DNA of 64,000 bases. Origin: Bacteroidales bacterium (lineage in GTDB: Bacteria; Bacteroidota; Bacteroidia; Bacteroidales; UBA932). A program made the position numbers and the translations under genes. The notes below the pieces were generated by a model. It did no database searches, was not told where the DNA came from, and saw nothing but the letters and a program-made list of their open reading frames with translations. The stretch lies in contig JAFRXO010000041.1 of NCBI GenBank assembly GCA_017443465.1, positions 1 through 64,000 of the forward strand. Direction: 5' to 3'. Of this stretch, positions 25,513-34,257 are shown in pieces (the first letter of the stretch is position 1; each line of letters opens with the position of its first letter).

Positions 25513-27675
25513 ATGGTCAACAACATCCATCACATTTCAGCACGCAGGTTCATCCTCTGCCTGTGCATGGCTCTTATCACCATTTCAGCATTCTCTGCGC
25601 CTCCGAAAGGGAAATACGATGTCTTCCCGGGTGCCCTGGGATTCACTGATGCGGAGAACGCACTCTACAAGTATCTCACGCAGGAGGCATATGACCTTCT
25701 GGATGCCCGCGCGGAAAAGGTTGCGTCCATCTCCGGAAAGGCAGGATGGGAGGAAAGGCAGGCATATGTCCGGAAGGCCCTTCTGGATTGTGTCGGCGGA
25801 TTCCCGGAGCGCACTCCTCTCAATGCCAAAGTAACACGGATCATTAAAAAAGACGGGTACAGGGTCGAACAGGTCATATATGAGTCGCTTCCCGGCTACT
25901 ACGTGACTGCATCTCTCTTCGTCCCGGACAAGACGAAGAAGAATCACAAGACGCCCGCAATACTCTATTGCTCAGGACATTCAGTGGACGGGCGCATGTC
26001 CCCGACCTACATCAAACAGATGCAGAATTTCGTCCTGAAGGGTTTCATCGTCCTGGCATTCGACCCAATCGGCCAGGGGGAAAGGATCCAGTATCTTAAA
26101 GAGGACGGAATCACTCCGTCCTTAGGTCCCACGAACCAGCACTCTTATCCTGGCACCCAGATGATCCTCAACGGAATGACTGCCACCCGGTACGCAATCT
26201 GGGACGGGATCCGTTCAATCGATTACCTCCTCTCCCGCAGCGAAGTTGATCCCAACCGGATCGGAGTCACCGGACGCTCCGGAGGCGGCACGCAGACCGC
26301 GATGATCTCTGCCATGGACGAAAGGGTTGCGGCATGTTCCCCTGAAAATTACCTGACCACCTACAAACGCCTTCTCCAGACCAAAGGCCCCCAGGATGCA
26401 GAACAGAACTTCTACCGGTACATAGATCACGGCCTTGACCAGACAGACCTGGTGCTTTCCTTCGCCCCGAAGCCACTGATGATGATAACCACCACCAATG
26501 ACATTTTCAACGTACAGGGTGTCAAGGAGATACAGAAAGAAATGGAGAGGGCGTACAAAGAAATGGGCTCGCCTTCGAACTACAGGCGCATTGAGGATTA
26601 CGCCGGACATGCGTACACCAAGAAAAACAACGAAGCCAACTATGCCTTCTTCAGCAAGAACCTCGGTTTACCATGCGACACTACGCTCTTGGAGACCGAG
26701 CCTCTCACCCATGAGGAGATGTTTGCCACCGAGACAGGGAATGTCTATACTTCCATCGGAGGCGAAACCCTTTTCTCCCTCAACCTGAAGGTAGCAGAAG
26801 AAAACATGAAGAACATCGCCAGGGAGAGAAACAGGGGTGATGCCTACTTCAGTACCGTTCCCCAGAAAGCGAGGACGCTGTCCGGATACCGCGAATGCAA
26901 GGCAGCCGAACCTGTCCAGATAGGAGCTGTAAGGGAAGAGGCCTACACAGTAGAAAAATACTTGACAGAAGGAGAAGGTGACTACAGTTTCCCATATATC
27001 ATTTTCCGTCCGAAACAGCCTAAAGGTGAATATGCCGTTTACATCAACGCTGCGGGGAAGAGCGATCCGGACGCAATCAGCACCGAGATAGAGCCCATGG
27101 TCGCGAAGGGAGTGACAGTCCTCGCACCTGACCTGGTAGGATATGGGGAAATGGGACCTGGTGCGCTGAAAGGCGATGCCTGGATAGACGGAGTCTCCCA
27201 CAACATGCTCTACCTTTCGAACCTGATCGGACGAAGCCTGGTCGCAGTAAAGGCTGCAGACCTGGTTTCCCTCGTCAAAATGCTGAAGGCCACCGAGAAA
27301 GCATCTAAGATAACCGGAGTCGCAAACGGTGAGATGGCAGCAGTCATCCTGCACGCCGCAGCATTCTGCAACGACATTGACAAGGTCGTTCTCACAGGAG
27401 ACATATGTTCTTATTACTCAATGGTTTCCCAAGAGACCTACGACACTCATGCCGCTCTGAACATTGTCCCCGGAGCCCTGAAAGCATATGACCTGCCTGA
27501 CCTGGCGGCGTCTCTCGCACCCAGGGCGATATCAATCATTCCGCCTGCAGGCGGTTACACCAAGAGCACGGACAGCCAGCTCACGAAAGAAGCTGCCGTC
27601 ATCCAGAAAGCTTTTGCCGATAAAGGGGTATCCGACAAGTTGCAGATAGCAAAGGATCTGTCCTCCTGTTTCTAG
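25513..27675 (+). CDS. Secreted two-domain alpha/beta hydrolase (esterase)
   Basis: A 720-residue exported protein. The first alpha/beta-hydrolase domain (about 30-400) is of the acetyl-xylan-esterase/dienelactone-hydrolase type, with the nucleophile S256 in T-G-R-S-G-G-G-T, an oxyanion-side motif L-Y-C-S-G-H-S and a likely catalytic His in Y-A-G-H-A-Y. The second domain (about 470-710) has the same fold signs (V-L-A-P-D-L-V-G-Y-G) but its elbow reads G-V-A-N-G-E without Ser, so it is probably inactive. It may remove acyl groups from a glycan. The ATG at 25513 lies in CATATG, and a hairpin follows the stop. Confidence 0.78.
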   Translation: MVNNIHHISARRFILCLCMALITISAFSAPPKGKYDVFPGALGFTDAENALYKYLTQEAYDLLDARAEKVASISGKAGWEERQAYVRKALLDCVGGFPERTPLNAKVTRIIKKDGYRVEQVIYESLPGYYVTASLFVPDKTKKNHKTPAILYCSGHSVDGRMSPTYIKQMQNFVLKGFIVLAFDPIGQGERIQYLKEDGITPSLGPTNQHSYPGTQMILNGMTATRYAIWDGIRSIDYLLSRSEVDPNRIGVTGRSGGGTQTAMISAMDERVAACSPENYLTTYKRLLQTKGPQDAEQNFYRYIDHGLDQTDLVLSFAPKPLMMITTTNDIFNVQGVKEIQKEMERAYKEMGSPSNYRRIEDYAGHAYTKKNNEANYAFFSKNLGLPCDTTLLETEPLTHEEMFATETGNVYTSIGGETLFSLNLKVAEENMKNIARERNRGDAYFSTVPQKARTLSGYRECKAAEPVQIGAVREEAYTVEKYLTEGEGDYSFPYIIFRPKQPKGEYAVYINAAGKSDPDAISTEIEPMVAKGVTVLAPDLVGYGEMGPGALKGDAWIDGVSHNMLYLSNLIGRSLVAVKAADLVSLVKMLKATEKASKITGVANGEMAAVILHAAAFCNDIDKVVLTGDICSYYSMVSQETYDTHAALNIVPGALKAYDLPDLAASLAPRAISIIPPAGGYTKSTDSQLTKEAAVIQKAFADKGVSDKLQIAKDLSSCF

Positions 27676-27683
27676 TACAGGGG

Positions 27684-27700
27684 GACAGGGAATCCCTGTC
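27684..27700. terminator. Bidirectional terminator hairpin
   Basis: GACAGGG (27684-27690) and CCCTGTC (27694-27700) pair perfectly across a 3-base loop between the esterase and the convergent antiporter gene, whose stop codon it overlaps. It is short and lacks a U tract. Confidence 0.45.
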
Positions 27701-29210
27701 AATCTACGCTGCCTCCCAACAGGATGACCAGATGGTCACCCGGATAGAGTTTCAGGGAACCGTGAGGAACGATGAACTCCTCTCCCCTCTTGATCATCAT
27801 TACCCTGGTGCCATGAGGCATATGCAGGTCCCTTAATGTGGATCCGCTTTCAAGGTCAGAGGCTTCCAGGGTGTAATCCGTCAGTTTTCCCATCTCATCA
27901 GGGAGTTCCATTCCGAAAGTCTGGGGAGGAGCTTCCTCTACGTCATTGAGTTTCAGTAGTTTCGCCGAGGATGTCAGGGTCATTCCCTGTACGAGGAGGG
28001 AAAGGAGGGTAATCACGAAGACCACATTGAATATGGATTCGCTGCCCTCAAGCCCTGCGACGACCGGTGCGATGGAGAAAAGGATGGGGCCTGCGCCTTT
28101 CAGTCCGACCCATGAAGTGAAAAGTTTTGCCCGATAGGACATTTTCCTGAAGGGTGCAAGGCATATGAACACACTCAAAGGTCTTGCAACCAGCATCATG
28201 AATCCTCCGATCAAGAGAGCGGGGATGAATGCCGACGGCAGGTCTGTCGGGTTTGCAAGGAGGCCCAGCATCAAGAACATCATCAACTGGGCGATCCAGG
28301 TGACTCCGTCCAGGAATTTCAGGATCTCCTTCCTGTAAGGCATCCTCTTCTCATTGCCCATCGTCACAGCGACAACGTATAGGGCAAGAAGGCCGTTCCC
28401 CCCGATCATCGAAGAGAAACCATTGGTGAAGAAGCCTATGGTGAGGATCATTATCGAATAAAGAGGACTGCCGTTCAACTCCACACGGCGAAGCAACCAT
28501 ATGGCCGCACGTCCGATCAGGTAACCTGCCGCAAAGCCTATCGTAATCTGCATGAACAGCATCCCTACGCCATGCCAGACCATGGCTCCTGTGGAAATTG
28601 AAGATGGATCCATGCCTCCTTTACTCAGATTGGATATCATGGAGACCATCATTATGGTCATCACATATGCCATAGGGTCGTTACTTCCAGACTCTAGTTC
28701 CAGGACGGGGCCCAGGTTCTCTTTCAGCCGTATCTTGCTGTCCCTGAGGATGGAGAACACTGAAGCCGAATCAGTTGAGGCCATCACCGAAGCCAACAAT
28801 ATGCATCCCAGGACGGATGCTGTTGCAGAACCGACCATCTGCCTTGAGGCGAAATAAATGAAGGCCGCGGTGAATGCGATAGTCAGGAGAACTCCGAGAG
28901 TGGACAGGAGGACACCCTGTACCATGACAGGACGGATCCGCTTGATGTCAGTCTCCAGACCGCCTGTCAGGAGGATTATAGTTATTGCGAACTGTCCTAT
29001 GGACTGAGCCGTCTCAAAATTGTCGAACTTCAGCCCAAGGACATCCTCCCCGGCCAGCATTCCGACTATCAGGAACAGCAGCAACAAAGGCATCCCGAAC
29101 TTGTATCCGATCTTGGTTATAAGAAGGGAAACGAAAACAAGTAAAGACAACAACAGCAGCATGTTGTCTGAGAAGACAGAAACGGAAATGAATGACAGCG
29201 GAATCATCAA
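27699..29210 (-). CDS. K+/H+ antiporter of the NhaP2/CvrA type with RCK_C domain
   Basis: A 503-residue inner-membrane protein with about 12 hydrophobic helices of the monovalent cation:proton antiporter (CPA1) fold (residues 1-400). It contains A-S-T-D-S-A-S-V-F-S and L-E-S-G-S-N-D-P-M-A-Y, which is the ion-binding Asp region. The cytosolic C-terminus (about 410-503, ending G-D-H-L-V-I-L-L-G) is a TrkA/RCK C-terminal ligand domain. It likely exports K+ or Na+ in exchange for H+ and responds to a bound ligand. It is divergently transcribed from the stress module and has its own -7 box. Confidence 0.9.
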   Translation of the reverse strand: MMIPLSFISVSVFSDNMLLLLSLLVFVSLLITKIGYKFGMPLLLLFLIVGMLAGEDVLGLKFDNFETAQSIGQFAITIILLTGGLETDIKRIRPVMVQGVLLSTLGVLLTIAFTAAFIYFASRQMVGSATASVLGCILLASVMASTDSASVFSILRDSKIRLKENLGPVLELESGSNDPMAYVMTIMMVSMISNLSKGGMDPSSISTGAMVWHGVGMLFMQITIGFAAGYLIGRAAIWLLRRVELNGSPLYSIMILTIGFFTNGFSSMIGGNGLLALYVVAVTMGNEKRMPYRKEILKFLDGVTWIAQLMMFLMLGLLANPTDLPSAFIPALLIGGFMMLVARPLSVFICLAPFRKMSYRAKLFTSWVGLKGAGPILFSIAPVVAGLEGSESIFNVVFVITLLSLLVQGMTLTSSAKLLKLNDVEEAPPQTFGMELPDEMGKLTDYTLEASDLESGSTLRDLHMPHGTRVMMIKRGEEFIVPHGSLKLYPGDHLVILLGGSVD

Positions 29211-29238
29211 GAAAGCCTATTAGTCCTGTTAGTTTTCT

Positions 29239-29246
29239 CAAAGTTA
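29239..29246 (-). promoter_or_regulatory. -7 box for the antiporter gene
   Basis: On the minus strand the sequence reads TAACTTTG, a full match to TAnnTTTG, 29 bases before the antiporter start. It is arranged divergently with the HD-gene promoter at 29279-29286. Confidence 0.6.
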
Positions 29247-29278
29247 CTCATTAAATCAAAAATTGAAGGAATTTTATG

Positions 29279-29286
29279 TAAATTTG
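29279..29286 (+). promoter_or_regulatory. -7 box for the five-gene stress module
   Basis: TAAATTTG matches TAnnTTTG and lies 25 bases before the ATG at 29311. It is the only promoter-like element seen before the genes running to 34257, all of which overlap or lie within 2 bases of each other. Confidence 0.6.
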
Positions 29287-29310
29287 TAAATATTGTTTTT
29301 TGGAGAGTAT

Positions 29311-29886
29311 ATGGGTAATAATCACTTGGATACCACATTATTCGACAGGGCTGTCCAATTCGCGGTCAAAGCGCATGCGGGCACAGAGCGCAGAGGGAAG
29401 AGTTTTCCTTACATAGTCCATCCAATGGAGGCGGCTTCCATTGTTGCAACCATGACTTCGGACCAGGAGATGCTTTCCGCAGCCATCCTGCACGATACTG
29501 TGGAAGACACTGATGTAGATATCAATGATATCCGGAAGGAATTCGGAGAAAGGATTGCCATGCTGGTAGAAGCCGAATCCGACAAATACATAGAAGGAGT
29601 GCGCGACGAGGACAGCTGGTACGAGCGTAAGCAAGCCGCGATAACCAGGATCGCCTCGGCTCCTTTCGATGTAAAGATAGTCGCGCTCGGAGACAAGCTC
29701 TCCAACGCCAGAGCTATCTACAGGGACTACATGACACAGGGAGACGAATTGTGGAAAATCTTCCACATCAAGGAAAAGGCCGCCCACAAATGGCATTATG
29801 AAGGACTTGCAGACAGCCTTAAGGAACTGTCGGACACCTTTGCCTACCGGGAATTCGAATATTTGGTCCACAAGATTTTCGACTGA
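29311..29886 (+). CDS. HD-domain protein resembling (p)ppGpp hydrolase
   Basis: A 191-residue cytosolic protein. Metal-binding HD motifs of the SpoT/MESH1 hydrolase type are visible: P-Y-I-V-H-P-M-E, then A-A-I-L-H-D-T-V-E-D-T, then V-A-L-G-D-K-L-S-N-A-R. It is probably a small alarmone hydrolase that removes pyrophosphate from (p)ppGpp. The ATG at 29311 is chosen because the upstream in-frame start at 29293 is a TTG inside the promoter leader. It begins an operon that also holds a RelA/SpoT-type synthetase, which supports an alarmone role. The next start codon is 2 bases from its stop. Confidence 0.82.
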   Translation: MGNNHLDTTLFDRAVQFAVKAHAGTERRGKSFPYIVHPMEAASIVATMTSDQEMLSAAILHDTVEDTDVDINDIRKEFGERIAMLVEAESDKYIEGVRDEDSWYERKQAAITRIASAPFDVKIVALGDKLSNARAIYRDYMTQGDELWKIFHIKEKAAHKWHYEGLADSLKELSDTFAYREFEYLVHKIFD

Positions 29887-29887
29887 G

Positions 29888-30724
29888 ATGACGCCTACGA
29901 GGATCAATCTGGATGATTACGTTCACTCAGGTGAAGGGGCAAACGGGGAGAGTTTTTTCCACCGTGATGACCCGTCCATAATGCTGAAACTCTACAACCC
30001 CTCTACCCCCGCCGAGAGTGCGGTAAAGGAGTTCGAGACGTCGCTTAAGGCATATAAAGCCGGACTGCCTGTCCCGAAACCCGGGAACCTTGTAACCGAC
30101 GGGCAGAGAATGGGTATACGCTTTGAACGCATTCCTGGAAAGATCTCATTTTCCAGGGCTGTCGGGGACAACCCGGAAAAAGTAGAGGAATATGCACGAC
30201 GTTTCGCGAGGCTCTGCCTCAGACTGCACTCGGTCCACCTGGATACCACACAGTTCAGCAATATCAAAGACATTGACCGCGACCTGCTAAGCGAGAATCC
30301 CTTCTTCTCGGAGGAAGAGAAAATCCGTATCAACGCATTCATTGATGCCTCTCCCGATGCTGACACTCCATGCCATGGAGATCTCCAGTTCAGCAATGCC
30401 GTCCTCTCCTCAGACGGCAAAGAGTACTTCATCGACCTCGGGGACATGGCATACGGCCATCCCTGGTTCGATCTGGGGATGGTCCTTCTCACCTGCATCT
30501 ATGACCCCGAAGACTTCATAATGGAGACCTTCCATATGAATAAACAGACCGCAGGACAATTCTGGCTCTATTTCGTCAAGGAATATTTCGGGGAGGATGC
30601 CGATCCTGCAGAAACCGAGGCCCTGCTCAGGCCATATGCCGGTCTGAAGGTACTGCTTATAGAACATTACGCCGGAACATACTTCCCGCACTTTCATAAA
30701 CTATTGGACTGCATACTTAAATGA
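29888..30724 (+). CDS. Aminoglycoside-phosphotransferase-like small kinase (TIGR02172-like)
   Basis: A 278-residue cytosolic kinase-fold protein. The catalytic loop is C-H-G-D-L-Q-F-S-N and the metal-binding motif is F-I-D-L-G-D. A glycine-rich start H-S-G-E-G-A-N-G-E and a Lys in M-L-K-L-Y-N fit the ATP site. It resembles the TIGR02172 group of APH-like kinases, whose substrates are unknown. Drug resistance is unlikely given its place between an alarmone hydrolase and a PP2C phosphatase. A small metabolite or a protein of the module is more plausible. Its stop overlaps the next ATG (ATGA). Confidence 0.78.
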   Translation: MTPTRINLDDYVHSGEGANGESFFHRDDPSIMLKLYNPSTPAESAVKEFETSLKAYKAGLPVPKPGNLVTDGQRMGIRFERIPGKISFSRAVGDNPEKVEEYARRFARLCLRLHSVHLDTTQFSNIKDIDRDLLSENPFFSEEEKIRINAFIDASPDADTPCHGDLQFSNAVLSSDGKEYFIDLGDMAYGHPWFDLGMVLLTCIYDPEDFIMETFHMNKQTAGQFWLYFVKEYFGEDADPAETEALLRPYAGLKVLLIEHYAGTYFPHFHKLLDCILK

Positions 30725-32841
30725 AAAAGATATCCTGGCAAAAAATCAAAGGCACGCTCCGTGGACTCGGAGTGCTTATCGTTGCAGCGCTTCTGCTCCA
30801 ACTGGTTTCAGGAATCCAATACTATTACTCCAAGACAAGTATTGAAGACGAAGCCAGGAAACTGGCGGAAATCAGGCTGAAGAATGCAAACCTGCTGGTT
30901 GAAGCCGGCATGAACAGCGTTGAAGTCGCCGTTGAGAATGTCACCAACTACATTAAAGACAACCTCGACGCCCCCGACCGGATGTTCGACATCTCACGCG
31001 GACTCATAGAAGTCAACAGTACGCTGGCAGAATGCGGCCTTCTATTCGTACCTGACTATTACCTGAACAAGGCACATTCCTTCCATCCCTACTCCTACAG
31101 GACTGACGACGGGTCTATCCTGACAAATGACCACAACCTGGATGGATTCAACTACTACAACAGGCCCTGGTACACTGACGTTATCGAGAAAGACGTCCCG
31201 AAATGGACGGATCCATATTTCTCACATATTGACAATAATCTCATATGCACTTACTCTACCCCGATCAAAGATAAAGGAGGGAAAGTCGTAGCCGTATTGT
31301 ATGCAGACATCTCCCTGGAGTGGCTCAGGCAACTGATCGAGGAAGGAGCCGGTGAATACAACAATGCCTACAGTGTCATCCTGAACAAGCTGGGAGAACC
31401 GGTCATCGACACCCGTGACGGAGACATCCCGCTCGGATTCTATTCTATTGAGGAGCCCATGGTCTCCCAGGAAAGAGGAGAAAGGAAAATCACCTACAGT
31501 GACACTGTCAGCTACGCATTCTACGGTCCTATCGGGAAACACGGATGGTCCATGGCGATCGTATGTCCTGAGAAAGAGATCTTCGCCGATTTCCGCAGGA
31601 TATCCAACTTGCTCAACCTCCTGGCACTCCTGGGTTTGGGAATTCTCGGTTTCATATTGTACCAGACAGGAAGAGGACTAGCGAAACTACGCAAAGAGGA
31701 AGGTATCCGCCAGCGAATGGAAAATGAGCTGAACATCGCCCACGGCATCCAGATGGGTATGGTACCAAAGACCTTCCCGCCTTTCCCGGAACGGGACGAC
31801 ATAGAAATCTATGCATCACTGGATGCAGCGAGGGAAGTGGGAGGTGACCTTTACGATTATTTCATCTCTAACGGGAAACTATGGTTCTGCATCGGTGACG
31901 TCAGCGGGAAAGGGGTACCGGCTTCGCTTGTAATGGCAGTTACCCGCAGCCTGTTCCGTTCGGAAGCCATGCACCAGAACAAGCCTGAAGTAGTAATGAA
32001 GGCTATCAACGAATCCATGGGTGAGATGAATGACACGAACATGTTCGTGACTATGTTCATAGGCTGCCTGGACCTTAAAACCGGAAAATTGTCCTTCTGC
32101 AATGCAGGGCACAATCCCCCTGTCATATGCGCTGAAGACTCGGCTACGAAGGTCCAGCTGAAGCCGAACCTTCCCCTGAGCCTCCTCAATGGCTACAACT
32201 ACGTCGGAGAATCCATGACGATATCCGATGGCAACACCCTGTTCCTCTACACAGACGGACTGACCGAAGCGGAGAACCCCCATAAAGAGCTCTTTGGAGA
32301 AGACAGGATGATGGAAGTACTTCACAGGAGCACCCTGCCGTCGAAAATCATAAGCGAGATGTCCGCGGCAGTGTCCGTACACACCGCCGGCGCACAGCAG
32401 AACGATGACCTCACTATGCTTGCCATCCGCTTCTGGGGCACTAAGACGAAACATCTGGAAATCAAGAACGAGATATCCCAGATCAGCGAAGTTCCGGCTT
32501 TCATAGAAGAATTCTGTACGGATCCAAAAGTCCTCTCCGAGGTAAACCTCGCGCTAGAAGAAGCCCTGGTCAACATAGTGGACTATGCATATGAAAAACC
32601 CGGAGAAGGCATGATCCAGTTAGATGCCTCCCGCCACAAGGACACCCTGAAAATGGTGCTTACCGACTCCGGAAAGCCATTCGATCCCACCGCCACTACA
32701 GTTCCGGACATAAACCTTCCTCCTGAAGAACGTCCGGTAGGGGGACTTGGCATCCTTCTTGTCCGCAAGCTGATGGACACGCTGGAATATGAACGGAAAG
32801 ATGATAAGAACATACTTACAATGACTAAAAAAATAGCTTGA
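30721..32841 (+). CDS. Membrane sensor PP2C phosphatase fused to RsbW-like kinase
   Basis: A 706-residue inner-membrane protein. A TM segment (about 14-32) and a second TM (about 296-316) flank a periplasmic dCache-type sensor (Y-Y-N-R-P-W-Y, Y-S-T-P-I-K-D). A SpoIIE/RsbU PP2C domain (about 340-575) follows with D376 in V-G-G-D-L-Y, D393 in G-D-V-S-G-K-G, and Y-T-D-G-L-T-E and N-D-D-L-T-M. The C-terminus (about 585-706) is an HATPase_c anti-sigma-type kinase with N-box E-E-A-L-V-N-I, D-S-G-K-P-F-D-P and G-G-L-G-I-L-L-V. One chain thus holds both a phosphatase and a kinase for the STAS partner encoded next. Confidence 0.88.
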   Translation: MKKISWQKIKGTLRGLGVLIVAALLLQLVSGIQYYYSKTSIEDEARKLAEIRLKNANLLVEAGMNSVEVAVENVTNYIKDNLDAPDRMFDISRGLIEVNSTLAECGLLFVPDYYLNKAHSFHPYSYRTDDGSILTNDHNLDGFNYYNRPWYTDVIEKDVPKWTDPYFSHIDNNLICTYSTPIKDKGGKVVAVLYADISLEWLRQLIEEGAGEYNNAYSVILNKLGEPVIDTRDGDIPLGFYSIEEPMVSQERGERKITYSDTVSYAFYGPIGKHGWSMAIVCPEKEIFADFRRISNLLNLLALLGLGILGFILYQTGRGLAKLRKEEGIRQRMENELNIAHGIQMGMVPKTFPPFPERDDIEIYASLDAAREVGGDLYDYFISNGKLWFCIGDVSGKGVPASLVMAVTRSLFRSEAMHQNKPEVVMKAINESMGEMNDTNMFVTMFIGCLDLKTGKLSFCNAGHNPPVICAEDSATKVQLKPNLPLSLLNGYNYVGESMTISDGNTLFLYTDGLTEAENPHKELFGEDRMMEVLHRSTLPSKIISEMSAAVSVHTAGAQQNDDLTMLAIRFWGTKTKHLEIKNEISQISEVPAFIEEFCTDPKVLSEVNLALEEALVNIVDYAYEKPGEGMIQLDASRHKDTLKMVLTDSGKPFDPTATTVPDINLPPEERPVGGLGILLVRKLMDTLEYERKDDKNILTMTKKIA

Positions 32842-32842
32842 T

Positions 32843-33145
32843 ATGGAAATTAAATCGGAAAAGAAAGACACCTGTCTCTCCATCTGCGTCAATGGACGCC
32901 TGGACACCTTGGCCTCCAGGGAATTCATGAAATGGACAGAGGAGAACCTCGGAGATGACATTACAGATGTCGTCATTGAATGCTCGGACCTCACCTATAT
33001 CAGCAGTTCCGGCCTGCGCGTCCTGATGACCATTTACAAGAAAATCACCCCGAAACACGGTAAACTCTCACTCAAGGATCTCACTCCCCAAGTTGGAGAA
33101 GTACTTAACATTACCGGAATGGCCAGCCTTTTCAGCATCGAATAA
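32843..33145 (+). CDS. STAS-domain protein (anti-sigma-antagonist type)
   Basis: A 100-residue single STAS domain, like SpoIIAA or RsbV. The phosphorylation site region reads Y-I-S-S-S-G-L-R-V-L, with S56 the likely phosphoacceptor just before Gly57. The Asp found two residues before this serine in SpoIIAA is Ser here. It should be phosphorylated by the RsbW-like domain and dephosphorylated by the PP2C domain of the preceding protein. No sigma-B-like factor is encoded nearby, so its downstream partner is unknown. One base separates it from the phosphatase gene, and its stop overlaps the next ATG (TAATG). Confidence 0.9.
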   Translation: MEIKSEKKDTCLSICVNGRLDTLASREFMKWTEENLGDDITDVVIECSDLTYISSSGLRVLMTIYKKITPKHGKLSLKDLTPQVGEVLNITGMASLFSIE

Positions 33146-34257
33146 TGGAAGTCAAAGATTACGGCCTGGACCTTCACTGCACAATGATTCTCGAGGAATA
33201 CAGGAGCCTGCTGCCTGTCTTCGGGAAGATGAAGGAAGTGGTCCTGGAGGAATGCAAGAGAGTCATAGGGGAAACCGGTCTCTTTGTCGCTACGACGGAG
33301 GCCCGCGTAAAAACTGAGACATCTCTTGCAGGCAAACTTGAGCTTAAAGGGGCAAAATACCGTACGCTAAGTGACGTCACCGACATCCTGGGTGCCAGGA
33401 TCGTTACCTTCTACTCTGAAGAAGTCGACAAGGTGGCTTCATTGATGGAGAAGACTTTCGAAGTGGACTGGCAGCAATCCGTAGATAAACGGAAACTGCA
33501 TGCACTCGACAGTTTCGGCTACGATTCCCTCCATTACATATGCCGGATTCCCAAAAATCTCTTCCACGACCCCAAGATGCCGGAGCTGAATTCGATACCC
33601 TTCGAAATCCAGATGCGAACCACCCTCCAGCACGCATGGGCCACTATCTATCATGACATAGGCTACAAATCCGGAGTCGAAGTCCCTAAAGAGTACATCA
33701 GGAATCTAAACCGCCTGGCCGGGGTGCTTGAACTGGCTGATGAGCAGTTCAGTTCCATCCGCTCGACCATTACAGACTACCGCCGCAAGGTCCAGTCACT
33801 GGTAGAAAGCGGCAAGTTCGAGGAGGTCGAACTCAACGGCGACACCTTCCGAAGCTATCTGGAACTGGATCCGTTCGGGATCCTGACACGGAAGATCGCC
33901 CTCATAAACCAGGCTGAAATCCAGAAGACATCATCACTTCCCTACCTCAAGGTTCTCAAAGGGATGGGATTCACGACCCTGGCCGACGTAGAAAGTCTGC
34001 TTAAAGACTATAGTGACGATGCTTACCAGCTTGCCCTGAGCCAGCTGGGCGGAACCGACATCGATATCATCGCCTCCTCGGTCGCTCTTCACGACCTGAT
34101 CACAGTCTATATCCTCCGCAACGGAGGCGGAGAGAAAGGGTTGGAACTGCTTTACACTGAATTGAACGGTCCGACATCCTACAATGCGGTCCGGGCAAAG
34201 CAGGTTTACAAAAGCGCCTCGAAGCTTTCTTTCATGAAGGACCTGGGACAGGTCTGA
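33145..34257 (+). CDS. RelA/SpoT-domain alarmone synthetase
   Basis: A 370-residue cytosolic protein with an N-terminal RelA_SpoT nucleotidyltransferase domain (about 1-210) and a C-terminal helical region of unknown type (about 210-370). Motifs of (p)ppGpp synthetases are L-S-D-V-T-D-I-L-G-A-R-I-V, F-G-Y-D-S-L-H-Y-I-C, and F-E-I-Q-M-R-T-T-L-Q-H-A-W-A. No HD or TGS domain is fused, so it belongs with small alarmone synthetases, although longer than usual (200-260). It is translationally coupled to the STAS gene (TAATG). Its last 52 bases overlap the convergent phosphoesterase gene. Confidence 0.87.
   Translation: MEVKDYGLDLHCTMILEEYRSLLPVFGKMKEVVLEECKRVIGETGLFVATTEARVKTETSLAGKLELKGAKYRTLSDVTDILGARIVTFYSEEVDKVASLMEKTFEVDWQQSVDKRKLHALDSFGYDSLHYICRIPKNLFHDPKMPELNSIPFEIQMRTTLQHAWATIYHDIGYKSGVEVPKEYIRNLNRLAGVLELADEQFSSIRSTITDYRRKVQSLVESGKFEEVELNGDTFRSYLELDPFGILTRKIALINQAEIQKTSSLPYLKVLKGMGFTTLADVESLLKDYSDDAYQLALSQLGGTDIDIIASSVALHDLITVYILRNGGGEKGLELLYTELNGPTSYNAVRAKQVYKSASKLSFMKDLGQV

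Noticed and set aside
29888..30724. Aminoglycoside resistance gene
   Set aside because: The fold is APH-like, but the gene sits in a signalling operon, not with resistance or mobile genes.
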